Below are positions 1-8,346 of a DNA stretch of 64,000 nt, piece after piece. Each line of letters begins with the position of its first letter. Within the stretch, counting starts at the first letter, position 1. The DNA lies in NCBI RefSeq assembly GCF_000172415.1, contig NZ_ABLD01000015.1:62001-126000 (forward strand). Reading direction: 5' to 3'. The DNA is from Paraburkholderia graminis C4D1M. Its GTDB lineage: Bacteria; Pseudomonadota; Gammaproteobacteria; Burkholderiales; Burkholderiaceae. The notes under the pieces are model-generated. The model did no database searches and was not told where the DNA came from. It was given only the letters and a program-made list of their open reading frames with translations. A program made the position numbers and the translations under genes.

Positions 1-63
1 CATCGCGCCCAGGCTCAGCCGTGAAACGCGTAGACCAGTTCTGCCAAGCGTGTTGTATTCCAT
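1..63 (-). CDS. Aldo/keto reductase, N-terminal fragment (runs off the window)
   Basis: Only the first 21 codons are present, because the gene leaves the window at position 1. The N-terminus reads MEYNTLGRTGLRVSRLSLG, the usual opening of the YajO/Tas-type aldo/keto reductases: a beta-hairpin, then the first strand of an NADPH-dependent TIM barrel. An AAGGA ribosome binding site lies 8 bases upstream of the ATG. It is the third gene of a leftward set after the serine hydrolase and the NmrA protein, so it is probably co-transcribed with them under the divergent LysR regulator. The family is clear from the N-terminus; the substrate cannot be judged. Confidence 0.75.
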   Translation of the reverse strand, partial: MEYNTLGRTGLRVSRLSLGAM

Positions 64-144
64 CGTGTATTCCTTGTTTGAACGAAAACCTGATGCATCG
101 GTAGAGCAAGGCCCTGAGTCCACGCGCCGCGCTATCGGCTCTGG

Positions 145-1011
145 TCAGGTTCGACGCGACACAAGCTCGCCCAGAACGGTCTCCAGTTCGACGTGGCCGC
201 GCAAGATTCCATCGGAACTGTTTTCGAAATCGATCCAGCCTTCGTTGAAGCCGTCCAGCATGCGCATGCGCGGTAGAGGATGCTTCATGCCCTGCGTGCG
301 GAACAGCGCTTCCCACGTCTGCCTTTCGACGACTTCTGCACGTACCTGACGACGCAACACGCCGGCGAAAACCGCTGCGAGATCGTTAGGACTCACCCGG
401 CGTGGACCTTCAAGCTCGACGACGCGCACCCCGCGCCACGTCTGCTGCAGCAGTTCGGCAGCAACGCGGCCCACGTCCGCGGTGGCGACCATCGGCACCG
501 GCTTGTCGAGCGGCTGCAGGTAACTGGCGATGACGCCATCGTCGCTTGCACACGCAACATCCCATGCGGCGTTCTCCATGAACCAGCCAGGCCGAAGGAA
601 CGTCACGGGCATCGGCATCTCGCGCAGCGCCTGCTCCATCAGCGTGCGTTGAGTGAGCAGGTTGACTTCGTCGGCCTGTGCGCCGATCGTCGAGAGGCAA
701 ACAACCTTGTCGGGCCGTGCCTTCAGTAGTGCTGCGGACACAGCGTCAATCACTGTGCGCGCTTCCGGAAACCCGGGCTCCGGATCGAACTCCGAAGGCG
801 GCAGGATGAAAACGCCCGTCGCGCCTTCGAACGCGGCGGCGAGCGACGAAGCGTCTTCCATGAAAGCCGTCGTGATCTCGCAACCTCGCTCTGCCCACGC
901 CTGTGCCCGCGTCGCATCGCGCACGACTGCGCGCACCGGCTGACCAGCAGCCAGCAGTTCGCGGGCCAGTGCGCCGCCCACCTTGCCGGTGATTCCTGTG
1001 ATTGCATACAT
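145..1011 (-). CDS. NmrA-family NAD(P)-binding oxidoreductase
   Basis: 288 residues. It opens with MYAITGITGKVGGALAREL, a Rossmann nucleotide-binding loop of the GxxGxxG type, and has the NmrA/QOR2 landmarks: VCLSTIGA near residue 112 and TFLRPGWFMEN near residue 140. Such proteins are small atypical short-chain reductases or NADP sensors, cytoplasmic, and often reduce quinones or aldehydes. The start was chosen because AGGAG sits just upstream of this ATG; the frame is open further upstream, but that part would run back into the preceding gene. It lies 62 bases downstream of the serine hydrolase and 81 bases before the aldo/keto reductase, so an operon is likely. Substrate unknown. Confidence 0.85.
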   Translation of the reverse strand: MYAITGITGKVGGALARELLAAGQPVRAVVRDATRAQAWAERGCEITTAFMEDASSLAAAFEGATGVFILPPSEFDPEPGFPEARTVIDAVSAALLKARPDKVVCLSTIGAQADEVNLLTQRTLMEQALREMPMPVTFLRPGWFMENAAWDVACASDDGVIASYLQPLDKPVPMVATADVGRVAAELLQQTWRGVRVVELEGPRRVSPNDLAAVFAGVLRRQVRAEVVERQTWEALFRTQGMKHPLPRMRMLDGFNEGWIDFENSSDGILRGHVELETVLGELVSRRT

Positions 1012-1073
1012 TGCTCGTTCTCCTGTGTGGATATATCGGGTGACGCAGCGTCGACGTGCCGACGGCCAATCGC

Positions 1074-2387
1074 TCACGCGCGACGCAAACCGTCGTAAAA
1101 CGCCTGCTCGAACTGTCCGTAGAGGTTCACTACGCGCGCATCGTAGAAGGGCAGCATCTGCGTAAAGAGTGATCCGGCGACACGCTTGACCGGATCCATC
1201 CAGAAGTAGGTGTTCAACAATCCGGCCCAACTCACGCTGCCTGCGCTTCGTCCGTGGGGTCCTTGCTCTGTATTGATGTCGAACGACAGCCCCCACTCGT
1301 GCGCGGCGCCCGGAAACTGATCGAAGCTGTTCGACCACGACGGCTGCGCCGTCCTCATTTCCGTGACCTGCAGATCGCCAATGTGATTGCGGAACATCGT
1401 CGCGACGGTGTCGCCGCGTAGCACGCGTTCGCCGCGATATGTGCCGCCGTTCAACAGCATCTGCAGGAACGCCATGTAGTCGCGCGGCGTGCTGAAGAGC
1501 CCGCCTCCGCCCATGAAAAATTCGGGGCGCTGATTGATCTCGAACGGCTCGGGCGCGAGTGAGCCGTCCGCCTGACGCCTATGCATGGTGGCGACGCGCT
1601 GCTTCTGCTTGCTGCCGATGAGAAAGCCCGTGTTGCGCATGCCCAGCGGATCGAAGATGTGCTCGCGGAAGTAGACTTCCAGCGACTGATCGGTCACGGC
1701 CTCGACCAGTTTGCCGACCCAGTCCATGCTGATGCCGTACTCCCAGCGCTCGCCCGGCTCGAACTCCAGCGGCGCCGCGAATGCACCGTTCATCGAATAG
1801 CCGATGTCCGCCATGCCCGTTACCTTCTCGTACCGGCTAAGCTCGTCGCTCCAGATGCTGTACGTGAAGCCGGAGGTATGCGTGAGGAGATGGCGCACCG
1901 TGATCGCCTTGCGCGCAGGACGCAGCCTGGGCTGCCCGGAGACGTCGAATCCATCGAGGATCTGAGGCGACTTCAACTGCGGCAGGATGTCGCCCGCGGG
2001 TTGATCCAGCCGCAGTCGGCCCTGTTCGATGAGCTGCATGCACGCGGTTGCGGTGATCGCCTTTGTCATCGACAGGAGCCAGAAGACTGTGTCAGGACTA
2101 ATGGCCTCGCCAGTGCGGGCGTTCGCCCGGCCACACGCTCCCTCGTAAACCAGTCCGCGGTCGGTTGCGCCCATGGCGACAACAGCGGCAACCGTGCCGT
2201 CGCCCACCGCCCGTTGCAGGCATTGATCGATCGAACTGTAGGCCGGGTGATGCGCCAGCGCGGCGTCGCCATGAGCACGCTGCGATACTGCCCGCGCGTC
2301 GCGGCTCGCGACGCCACCAAGTGTCGCGAGAGCCAGCAGGCTCGACGCTCCCTTCAGAAGACGGCGACGATCTGTTTGAACTGCCAT
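1074..2387 (-). CDS. Tat-exported serine hydrolase, class C beta-lactamase/esterase family
   Basis: 437 residues. The N-terminus carries a twin-arginine signal (TDRRRLLKGASSLLALATL) followed by an Ala-X-Ala site, so the enzyme should be folded and exported. The catalytic SxxK motif is SMTK at residues 106-109, followed by the TACMQLIEQGRLRLDQPAGDI segment typical of EstB-like esterases and family VIII carboxylesterases; a Tyr motif follows in WEYGISMDW. These enzymes hydrolyse esters or D-amino-acid amides more often than beta-lactams. The ATG at 2387 has GGGAAGAAA upstream; an earlier in-frame ATG at 2426 would bury the Tat signal. It is the first gene of a leftward set, divergent from the LysR gene at 2677. 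Confidence 0.85.
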   Translation of the reverse strand: MAVQTDRRRLLKGASSLLALATLGGVASRDARAVSQRAHGDAALAHHPAYSSIDQCLQRAVGDGTVAAVVAMGATDRGLVYEGACGRANARTGEAISPDTVFWLLSMTKAITATACMQLIEQGRLRLDQPAGDILPQLKSPQILDGFDVSGQPRLRPARKAITVRHLLTHTSGFTYSIWSDELSRYEKVTGMADIGYSMNGAFAAPLEFEPGERWEYGISMDWVGKLVEAVTDQSLEVYFREHIFDPLGMRNTGFLIGSKQKQRVATMHRRQADGSLAPEPFEINQRPEFFMGGGGLFSTPRDYMAFLQMLLNGGTYRGERVLRGDTVATMFRNHIGDLQVTEMRTAQPSWSNSFDQFPGAAHEWGLSFDINTEQGPHGRSAGSVSWAGLLNTYFWMDPVKRVAGSLFTQMLPFYDARVVNLYGQFEQAFYDGLRRA

Positions 2388-2536
2388 TTTTCGTTTCTTC
2401 CCGAATGAGTGAATGAAGCGCGGCATCGCAGTGCATCAGTGATTGGCGAAAAACGCGCGCTGTGAGCGGTTCCCGTTGAGGCGTCCAGCGGATGTCTCGG
2501 TGACACGTATTCTGGACAAGCACCAAACAAAACAAA

Positions 2537-2574
2537 ATGACATGGATGTCATCAGATAAGTGACAACCAGTCAC
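2537..2574. promoter_or_regulatory. Two dyads in the serine hydrolase/LysR divergent promoter
   Basis: Two inverted repeats lie between the divergent genes: ATGACAT-GG-ATGTCAT (2537-2552, perfect) and GTGAC-AACCA-GTCAC (2560-2574, perfect, T-N11-A-like spacing). They begin 150 bases upstream of the serine hydrolase start and end about 100 bases upstream of the LysR start, where LysR proteins usually bind. Seen directly; the assignment as operators is inferred. Confidence 0.5.
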
Positions 2575-2676
2575 CTATTTGGCATGATTAACCGGCACGT
2601 CCAGACTGCTGCGCGGCGCAGCGTTCGCTTTCACCTGGTCGATCGCGCTGCGCCACGCGCATTAACTCGAGTAACC

Positions 2677-3609
2677 ATGAGATCCAGTAGCGAGAAGCTT
2701 TCCGGCAGCATTAGCGTGTTCGCCGCCGTAGTGGATGCGGGAACGTTCGTGGCCGCTTCGGAGGTGATAGGAATGACGCCGCCGGGCGTCAGTCGGGCGA
2801 TTGCGCGGCTGGAAAAAAGGTTGAACATCCGGCTCTTCAGCCGGACAACGCGCTCCGTCTCCCTGACTGAAGAGGGCCGCCGCTTTTACGAGCAGGTGAT
2901 GCCCCATCTCGCCGGATTGGAAGAAGCAGCGGCCGCTGCGGCAGGTGGCGCGTCCGCTGTGCGTGGAAAGCTGAGAATCAATCTGGATCCTGTCGTCTAC
3001 CGGACCATTCTCGGGCAACAACTCGATGCGTTCATGGACGCACACCCGGAACTCGAAATCGAGTTCATCGCGCGAGACAGTCTTGGCGACCTCGTCATGG
3101 ACGGCTTCGACCTCGCCGTGCGATTCGGCGAGCCCAAAGCGTCTACCCTGATCGCGAGAAAGCTGCTCGACACCCGCATCGTGACGGTCGCGGCGCCCTC
3201 GTACATTGCTCGCTGGGGACGGCCGTCAAGACCCGAGGACCTGGAAGGTCGAAGCCACCGATGCCTTGAATTTCGCAACCCGGAGACAGGCAAGCCGTTC
3301 CAGTGGGAATTTCATCGCAAGCGAAAACGCATTGTGGTCGACACTCAGGGACGGCTCACGGTCAACGACCCGGGCGCCTTGCTCAACGCATGTCTCGCCG
3401 GTTCCGGAATTGCGCAGATGTTGCTGCTCGGCGCCGAGCCCCTGATTGCCGACGGCCGGTTAATCAATCTCTTTCCCGAATGGGTAGACGAACGGTATCC
3501 GTTATACGTCTACTACGCATCCCGGCACCACGTGCCGGCAAAGACCCGCGCTTTTCTTGACTTCGTGATCGAGCTGACGCGCAATCACTCGCGCCTCGGC
3601 ACGCGCTAG
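2677..3609 (+). CDS. LysR-family transcriptional regulator
   Basis: 310 residues, the normal length. The N-terminal winged helix-turn-helix is plain: SISVFAAVVDAGTFVAASEV, then MTPPGVSRAIARLEKRLNIR, then LFSRTTRSVSLTEEGRRFYE, which matches the LysR recognition helix and wing. The C-terminal part is a type 2 periplasmic-binding-like effector domain. Residues 235-300 match the subgroup that ends with a surface-exposed YASRHHVPAKTRAFLDFV stretch. The ATG at 2677 gives a standard N-terminus; the open frame starting at 2560 would add 39 unlike residues. It is divergent from the serine hydrolase set, which it probably controls. Confidence 0.9.
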   Translation: MRSSSEKLSGSISVFAAVVDAGTFVAASEVIGMTPPGVSRAIARLEKRLNIRLFSRTTRSVSLTEEGRRFYEQVMPHLAGLEEAAAAAAGGASAVRGKLRINLDPVVYRTILGQQLDAFMDAHPELEIEFIARDSLGDLVMDGFDLAVRFGEPKASTLIARKLLDTRIVTVAAPSYIARWGRPSRPEDLEGRSHRCLEFRNPETGKPFQWEFHRKRKRIVVDTQGRLTVNDPGALLNACLAGSGIAQMLLLGAEPLIADGRLINLFPEWVDERYPLYVYYASRHHVPAKTRAFLDFVIELTRNHSRLGTR

Positions 3610-3934
3610 CGCTGTTGCGGGGTACATCTGCACGAACGTCTATAGCCGGACCTCGTCAAAACCTGGCAGCGCCCCGCCCGTTGAGCAGGTCATGCGGGAG
3701 TTCGGCAGTCTCTATGACGCGTATGACGCAGTCGGGTACGTGCCGAAGCTCGCCCCGGAGCGCTCTGCAAACAGGCATGCAGAGAGGAAGTCTGGTCCTG
3801 GAGCATTCGCCGTTGTCTGTTGCCACGGACAGACGCTCCCCCGCGCGGCATCCGGCACGTGGATTGCTGCATACGTAATAAGAATGCGGCCAACGGCTGC
3901 ATCCCTATTCTCTCTGACTAAGGAGGCAGAAATC
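3610..3934. other. Intergenic region, nothing recognised
   Basis: 325 bases between the LysR gene and the small secreted protein. The reading frame of the next gene stays open back to 3692, but the strong AGGAGG at 3921-3926 fixes that gene's start at 3935, and the upstream part has no signal-like or family-like sequence. No strong hairpin or repeat was seen. Confidence 0.4.
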
Positions 3935-4255
3935 ATGAGCAAGGCAACGAGCGCGTTACTCGCGGCTGTCGCCGCACTCACGCTGTCGGGCGGCGCCTAC
4001 GCCCAGGCCGCCGGTGGCTCCAGCGGTAACGGTTCGACAGGCAGCACGGCTAGCCCCGCAAACCAGGTGAATAGTGCAACGGGCGGCTACGGCACGCCGG
4101 GCACCACCAATTCGGACAGCGGCATGTCGGGGCGTCCCAACTCGGGTCTGCCGAGCAGCGTCAATAGCGATTCGACTTCCGGCGCTACCGCACCCGTGGG
4201 TGGCAACAACACCTTGGCGACGCCGAGTGTGAAGTCGCCCGCATCGGGTAAGTAG
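3935..4255 (+). CDS. Small secreted Gly/Ser/Asn-rich protein of unknown function
   Basis: 106 residues. MSKATSALLAAVAALTLSGG followed by AYAQA is a typical Sec signal peptide with a cleavage site near residue 24. The mature part is about 82 residues of low-complexity Gly, Ser, Thr, Asn and Pro with no Cys, no aromatic core and a lysine end, so it is probably disordered in the periplasm or outside the cell. AGGAGG lies 8 bases before the ATG, which makes translation very likely. Small proteins of this make-up are common and uncharacterised in Burkholderiaceae; I do not recognise a function. It stands alone, followed by two hairpins. Confidence 0.75.
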   Translation: MSKATSALLAAVAALTLSGGAYAQAAGGSSGNGSTGSTASPANQVNSATGGYGTPGTTNSDSGMSGRPNSGLPSSVNSDSTSGATAPVGGNNTLATPSVKSPASGK

Positions 4256-4663
4256 AAGCAATTTCGTTGACTATCGGTGGCGATGAAGCCACCGTCGGGA
4301 CCCGCTGTCGCCGTCTGGCACGCATAAGACTGCTGCCCGCGCGACAGCGGGCAGCCCCCGCGTCGTCGTGAAATTCCCCCATTTCGCATCGAAGGCGGCG
4401 GTCGATGATCTGTTACTCCTCAAGCTCGATCCTTCCTACCGCAGCGACCTGCTGCGCTGTTGCGGCGCAAAGGCGCATATCGAACTGCCGCTGCGCGCGC
4501 GTTCGCTAAAGTCGCTACTGAAGTAAGTCAGGGCCGGTAGACGTGATTCGCTCATGCACAAGCTTTTGTGCGCAGCCGCCCAAGTCGTTGCATTTTGTCG
4601 CCCGTACGATCTGCCATCGGTAGCGCCGCACCGACCGCATACTCTTACGGAGCCAAGCCAAGC
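4256..4663. other. Intergenic region with two hairpins and a weak 52-codon frame
   Basis: 408 bases. It holds two hairpins (listed separately) and an open frame from a GTG at 4368 to a TAA at 4526. That frame encodes 52 residues, rich in Leu, Lys and Arg (ending RARSLKSLLK). It has no ribosome binding site and resembles no family I know, so it is not called as a gene. Nothing else was recognised. Confidence 0.4.
4275..4355 (+). terminator. Tandem hairpins downstream of the small secreted protein
   Basis: CGGTGGC-GATGAA-GCCACCG (4275-4294, 7-bp stem) begins 20 bases after the stop codon. GCTGCCCGC-GCGACA-GCGGGCAGC (4332-4355, perfect 9-bp stem) follows. Neither has a run of T after it, so these may be Rho-assisted or mRNA-stabilising ends rather than classic terminators. 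Confidence 0.45.
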
Positions 4664-5695
4664 ATGCTTCACGAACTGCCAGCCATTACACGGAATGTCC
4701 ACTGGGGCTACTTTGACGCGGCGCTAGCGCCCGCACTGATCGTCGAGAGCGGCGACTTCGTGCGCGCCGAAGCAATCACGCATCATGCGGGCGACGCGCC
4801 GGACCTGATGATGGACGACACGGTGCGGGCGCTTTACGACACGATTCCGGAATCTGACCGGCAACCTGGTGTGCATCTTATGACGGGGCCGATCTTCGTG
4901 AGAGACGCAAGACCCGGCGACCTGCTCGAGGTGCGTTACCTGCAAATGAACCCGCGCTTCAATTACGGCTCGAATCTCGCCGCGCACTGGGGTCATCTGT
5001 TTACCGACTTCGACAAAGAGCGCGTCACGATCTATGAACTCGATCAGACGTCCAATACGGCTCACGCATTGTATGCATACGACTACCCGGGAAAATATCT
5101 GGTGCCGGGCAAACGATCGGAGGTCCGGGACTGCTGCCGCGAACTCGCGCTCGAAGGTATTCGTGTGCCGGTGCGCCCTCACCTGGGCACTGCAGGCGTC
5201 GCGCCCGACGTGGCTGGCCGCGTGAGCACCGTGCCTCCCGGCGCGCATGGCGGCAATATCGATAACTGGCGCATCGGCGCTGGATCCACCATGTATTACC
5301 CGGTCGCGGTGGACGGCGGTCTCTTCTCGATTGGCGATCCTCATGTATCGCAAGGCGATGGCGAGATTAGCGGCACCGCAATTGAGGCCTCGCTCAATGT
5401 GATGTTCCAGATCGTGCTGCGGCGGGACTTTACATTTCCTTCACCGCTGCTGGAGACACCGGATTACTGGATCGTCCACGGTTTCGATGAAGATCTGAAT
5501 ATCGCAACCAGAAACGCTTCACGCGACATGTTGCTTCTGCTTACCGAACGGCAAGGCTTATCACGCGACGACGCCTATTCGCTGATGAGCGTTGCGGCCG
5601 ATTTCTCCGTGACGCAGGTGGTCGATGGCCGTCAGGGCATTCACTGCAAAATCCCCCGCAGCATTTTTCCTCCGAAGAAACAACCTCGCGCGTGA
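4664..5695 (+). CDS. Acetamidase/formamidase family protein (stand-alone copy)
   Basis: 343 residues. Family landmarks run in order: NVHWGYFDAALAPAL at the N-terminus, GPIFVRDARPGDLLEVRYL near residue 80, a PPGAHGGNIDNWRIGAGST stretch near residue 195, then SIGDPHVSQGDGEISGTAIE near residue 225. The last two are the core of the FmdA/AmdA fold, which hydrolyses formamide, acetamide or related short amides to ammonia and the acid in the cytoplasm. The start is the ATG at 4664, just before the conserved HWGYF. A paralogue fused to a regulator follows 139 bases later; the two differ in length because this one lacks the long insertion around the GPI motif. The true amide is unknown. Confidence 0.88.
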   Translation: MLHELPAITRNVHWGYFDAALAPALIVESGDFVRAEAITHHAGDAPDLMMDDTVRALYDTIPESDRQPGVHLMTGPIFVRDARPGDLLEVRYLQMNPRFNYGSNLAAHWGHLFTDFDKERVTIYELDQTSNTAHALYAYDYPGKYLVPGKRSEVRDCCRELALEGIRVPVRPHLGTAGVAPDVAGRVSTVPPGAHGGNIDNWRIGAGSTMYYPVAVDGGLFSIGDPHVSQGDGEISGTAIEASLNVMFQIVLRRDFTFPSPLLETPDYWIVHGFDEDLNIATRNASRDMLLLLTERQGLSRDDAYSLMSVAADFSVTQVVDGRQGIHCKIPRSIFPPKKQPRA

Positions 5696-5706
5696 GCTGT
5701 GCGTGC

Positions 5707-5742
5707 GCGCTACGGCGGTGCGTCCACGCACTGCCGTAGCGC
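5707..5742 (+). terminator. Long GC-rich hairpin between the two amidase genes
   Basis: Beginning 12 bases after the stop codon, GCGCTACGGCGGTGCGT (5707-5723) pairs with ACGCACTGCCGTAGCGC (5726-5742). The arms match over 17 bases with one G-T wobble, and the effective loop is 4 to 6 bases. No T run follows. It could be a Rho-assisted terminator, an mRNA 3-prime stabiliser or an attenuator setting the ratio of the two amidases. Confidence 0.55.
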
Positions 5743-5834
5743 AGCGCTGCGGCGCCAACCGGGCTGTTATCGATGGCACGGACATTGCCCTTGAACAACT
5801 CGACTGACGTTCGTCAGCGTACGGGAGCCTTGGG

Positions 5835-8210
5835 TTGGATCTACAGCGTTTCACCACCGAGTCATACGCCGAGACAGATCGCCTGCGAGCATGGAAAGCG
5901 GAGCTGGGCCGATTTGGCCTGCGTTCCGGCGCGCCTGGGGCAGCCGCGCCCCACTTGCATGGCACGATCAGGTCACGCACGTCGACCAACGGCTTCGAGT
6001 TGATCGCACTCGCCGCTTTCGCGCAAACCATCGAACTCAACGTCGACGGCGCCGACAGTCTCCTGATCGCGCTGCATATCGACGGCTGCCTGACGCTTGT
6101 CGCCGACGGTGCGAGCGAGAGCGTTGCTACCGGCGATATCGTCTATGCTTCCTCGCGCGAGGAAGCGCTCCTGTCGTTCGCGTCAGACTTTCGAGCGTTT
6201 GTGATCCGCGTGCCCCGCGCTGCGATCAACGCACGTCTTCTTACACCGTTTTCATTGCGTGCCGGGCGGTTGCCAGGAGACGCCGGTATCGGCCATGTGT
6301 TTTCCGGCTTTCTGCGCTCGGTTGCGGAAAGCGTGGAAACGTTGTCGCTCGACGAGTTGCGTCCGCTGGAACTCGCGCTTGCGGAGTTCCTCGTCGCGTC
6401 TCTCGTCGGTCATGACAAGGAAGGCAGCTTCAGTGGCCTCACTCCCTCTCAAGCCGCCCTTTTTTCGCGGGTGTGCCGAACCATCGAGGCCAATTTAGCG
6501 GATCCGGATCTCGGGCTGACATCGATAGCAAAACAGGAGCGCGTCTCGCCGCGTTATCTACAGAAGCTGTTCGAAGCCGTCGGACAGAACTTCTCGACTT
6601 ATCTGCGCTCGCGCAGGCTGGAGCGTTGCCGCGCGGATCTGGTCAATCCTCTATACGAAAAGCTTTCCATTGCCGATCTCTGCTTCCGCTGGGGTTTCAA
6701 CGACGCTGCGTATTTCAGCCGCGCCTTCCGGGAGCAATATCGGGCATCGCCGCGCACGTTCCGGCACGAAGCGGGTCTCGAACTGGCGCGCCATCTCGTG
6801 CAGCGTATCTCGCGCGGCTTGCCCGTCAACGCGGGGAACCTGCTCGTACATGCACAACTCGCCGGCCAGGGTGCCGTTCAGGAAACCGCGGACGAGCCGT
6901 ACTTTACGACGCAACCCGAAGCTCCTTCCCCATCGCCCACCCGCGAGTCCAGCAAGCCGCGTCATCATCTATTGCGCGCGACGGCCAATACAATTCATTG
7001 GGGTTACTTCAGTCACGATCTGAAGCCCGTGCTGGAAATCGACAGCGCAGACACCGTGACTATCGAAACACTCACGCAACACGCGGCGGATGACTGGGAG
7101 CGGATGGTGCGTGGCGATCCTGGCGCAGAAAGCGTGTTCCACTGGACCGCGGCGCGCAAGAACGTGAACCGCCGCGGCGCGGGCCCCATGGACGCGTCCA
7201 TTTACGGACGTGGCGCAGGAGAAGGCTTCGGCGTGCACATCTGCACCGGACCTATCGCCGTGCGCGGAGCGCAACCCGGCGATGTGCTGGAAGTGCGCAT
7301 CCTCGACATTCACCCGCGGCGTTGCGCCAATCCAAAATTCGCCGGCCGTGCGTTCGGCAGCAATGCTGCCGCGTGGTGGGGATTTCACTATCGCGAGCTG
7401 TTGACCGAGCCGAAACCGCGCGAGGTCGTCACCATCTATGAGCTCGATGCGGACGCAACCGACAGTGAGACCGCCTGCGCCCGCGCCGTCTACAACTTCC
7501 GCTGGACGCCGCAGCGCGATCCTTTCGGCGTGATGCATCCGACAATCGATTATCCTGGCGTGCCGGTCGATCATTCGACAGTGGTCGAGAATCACGACAT
7601 CCTGAAGAATGTCCAGATTCCGGTGCGTCCGCATTTTGGCGTGATCAGCGTCGCGCCGCAGCAGGATGGGCTAATCGATTCGATTCCGCCTTCCACCTTC
7701 GGCGGAAATCTCGACAACTGGCGCGTCACCCGCGGCGCTAGCGTGTTCTTGCCGGTCGGGGTGCCCGGCGCCCTCCTCTCCATTGGCGACCCGCATGCGT
7801 CGCAAGGAGACTCGGAACTCTGCGGCACCGCGATCGAGTGTTCGCTCACCGGCGAATTCCAGGTCGTGCTTCACAAGAAAGAAACGCTCGGCAACGAGGT
7901 GTACGCCGACCTCACGTATCCATTAGTAGAAACCGCAGACGAATGGGTACTCCACGGCTTCAGCTATCCGAACTATCTGGCCGAGTTCGGTACGAGCGCG
8001 CAAAGCGCCGTGTACGAGAAATCCACGCTCGACCTCGCGATGCGCGACGCTTTCATCAAAACGCGGCGCTTCCTGATGACGACCAAGGGCCTGTCCGAGG
8101 ACGAGGCGATTTCGCTGATCTCAGTCGCGATCGACTTCGGTGTCACCCAGGTGGTAGACGGCAATTGGGGGGTGCACGCGATCATCCGGAAATCGCTGTT
8201 CTCCGCGTGA
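5835..8210 (+). CDS. AraC-type regulator fused to an acetamidase/formamidase
   Basis: 791 residues in one uninterrupted frame. Residues 1-200 resemble the AraC-binding-like sensor domain (start LDLQRFTTESYAETDRLRAW). Residues 205-312 are a complete AraC DNA-binding pair of helix-turn-helices: LTSIAKQERVSPRYLQKLFE, then LSIADLCFRWGFNDAAYFSR and QYRASPRTFR. Residues 313-375 are a Pro/Ser-rich linker. Residues 376-791 are a full FmdA/AmdA amidase: IHWGYFSHDLKPVLEI, CTGPIAVRGAQPGDVLEVRI, PPSTFGGNLDNWRVTRGAS, SIGDPHASQGDSELCGTAIE. The start is TTG: GGGAG lies 7 bases upstream, an in-frame stop lies at 5805, and no ATG or GTG is available between. The enzyme half could sense or destroy the inducer. 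A sequencing frameshift is not needed to explain the join, because both halves read through in one frame. The fusion is unusual. Confidence 0.85.
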   Translation: MDLQRFTTESYAETDRLRAWKAELGRFGLRSGAPGAAAPHLHGTIRSRTSTNGFELIALAAFAQTIELNVDGADSLLIALHIDGCLTLVADGASESVATGDIVYASSREEALLSFASDFRAFVIRVPRAAINARLLTPFSLRAGRLPGDAGIGHVFSGFLRSVAESVETLSLDELRPLELALAEFLVASLVGHDKEGSFSGLTPSQAALFSRVCRTIEANLADPDLGLTSIAKQERVSPRYLQKLFEAVGQNFSTYLRSRRLERCRADLVNPLYEKLSIADLCFRWGFNDAAYFSRAFREQYRASPRTFRHEAGLELARHLVQRISRGLPVNAGNLLVHAQLAGQGAVQETADEPYFTTQPEAPSPSPTRESSKPRHHLLRATANTIHWGYFSHDLKPVLEIDSADTVTIETLTQHAADDWERMVRGDPGAESVFHWTAARKNVNRRGAGPMDASIYGRGAGEGFGVHICTGPIAVRGAQPGDVLEVRILDIHPRRCANPKFAGRAFGSNAAAWWGFHYRELLTEPKPREVVTIYELDADATDSETACARAVYNFRWTPQRDPFGVMHPTIDYPGVPVDHSTVVENHDILKNVQIPVRPHFGVISVAPQQDGLIDSIPPSTFGGNLDNWRVTRGASVFLPVGVPGALLSIGDPHASQGDSELCGTAIECSLTGEFQVVLHKKETLGNEVYADLTYPLVETADEWVLHGFSYPNYLAEFGTSAQSAVYEKSTLDLAMRDAFIKTRRFLMTTKGLSEDEAISLISVAIDFGVTQVVDGNWGVHAIIRKSLFSA

Positions 8211-8346
8211 CGTAGCAAGCGGCGGCCTCGATACGCGCGCGTACAAGAGTTTGTTCGCAGCAAGCTCGATGCGGCGATTTTGGCTTCCGTACGATGGGTC
8301 CTGACGTGAACACAGGCGTACGCGCCGTTCGACAGGACACTGCACC

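Noticed and set aside
2560-2676. Extended start for the LysR gene at 2560
   Set aside because: It overlaps the promoter dyads and adds a basic tail unlike LysR N-termini.
4368-4526. 52-codon GTG frame after the secreted protein
   Set aside because: No ribosome binding site, no recognisable family, and it lies next to hairpins.
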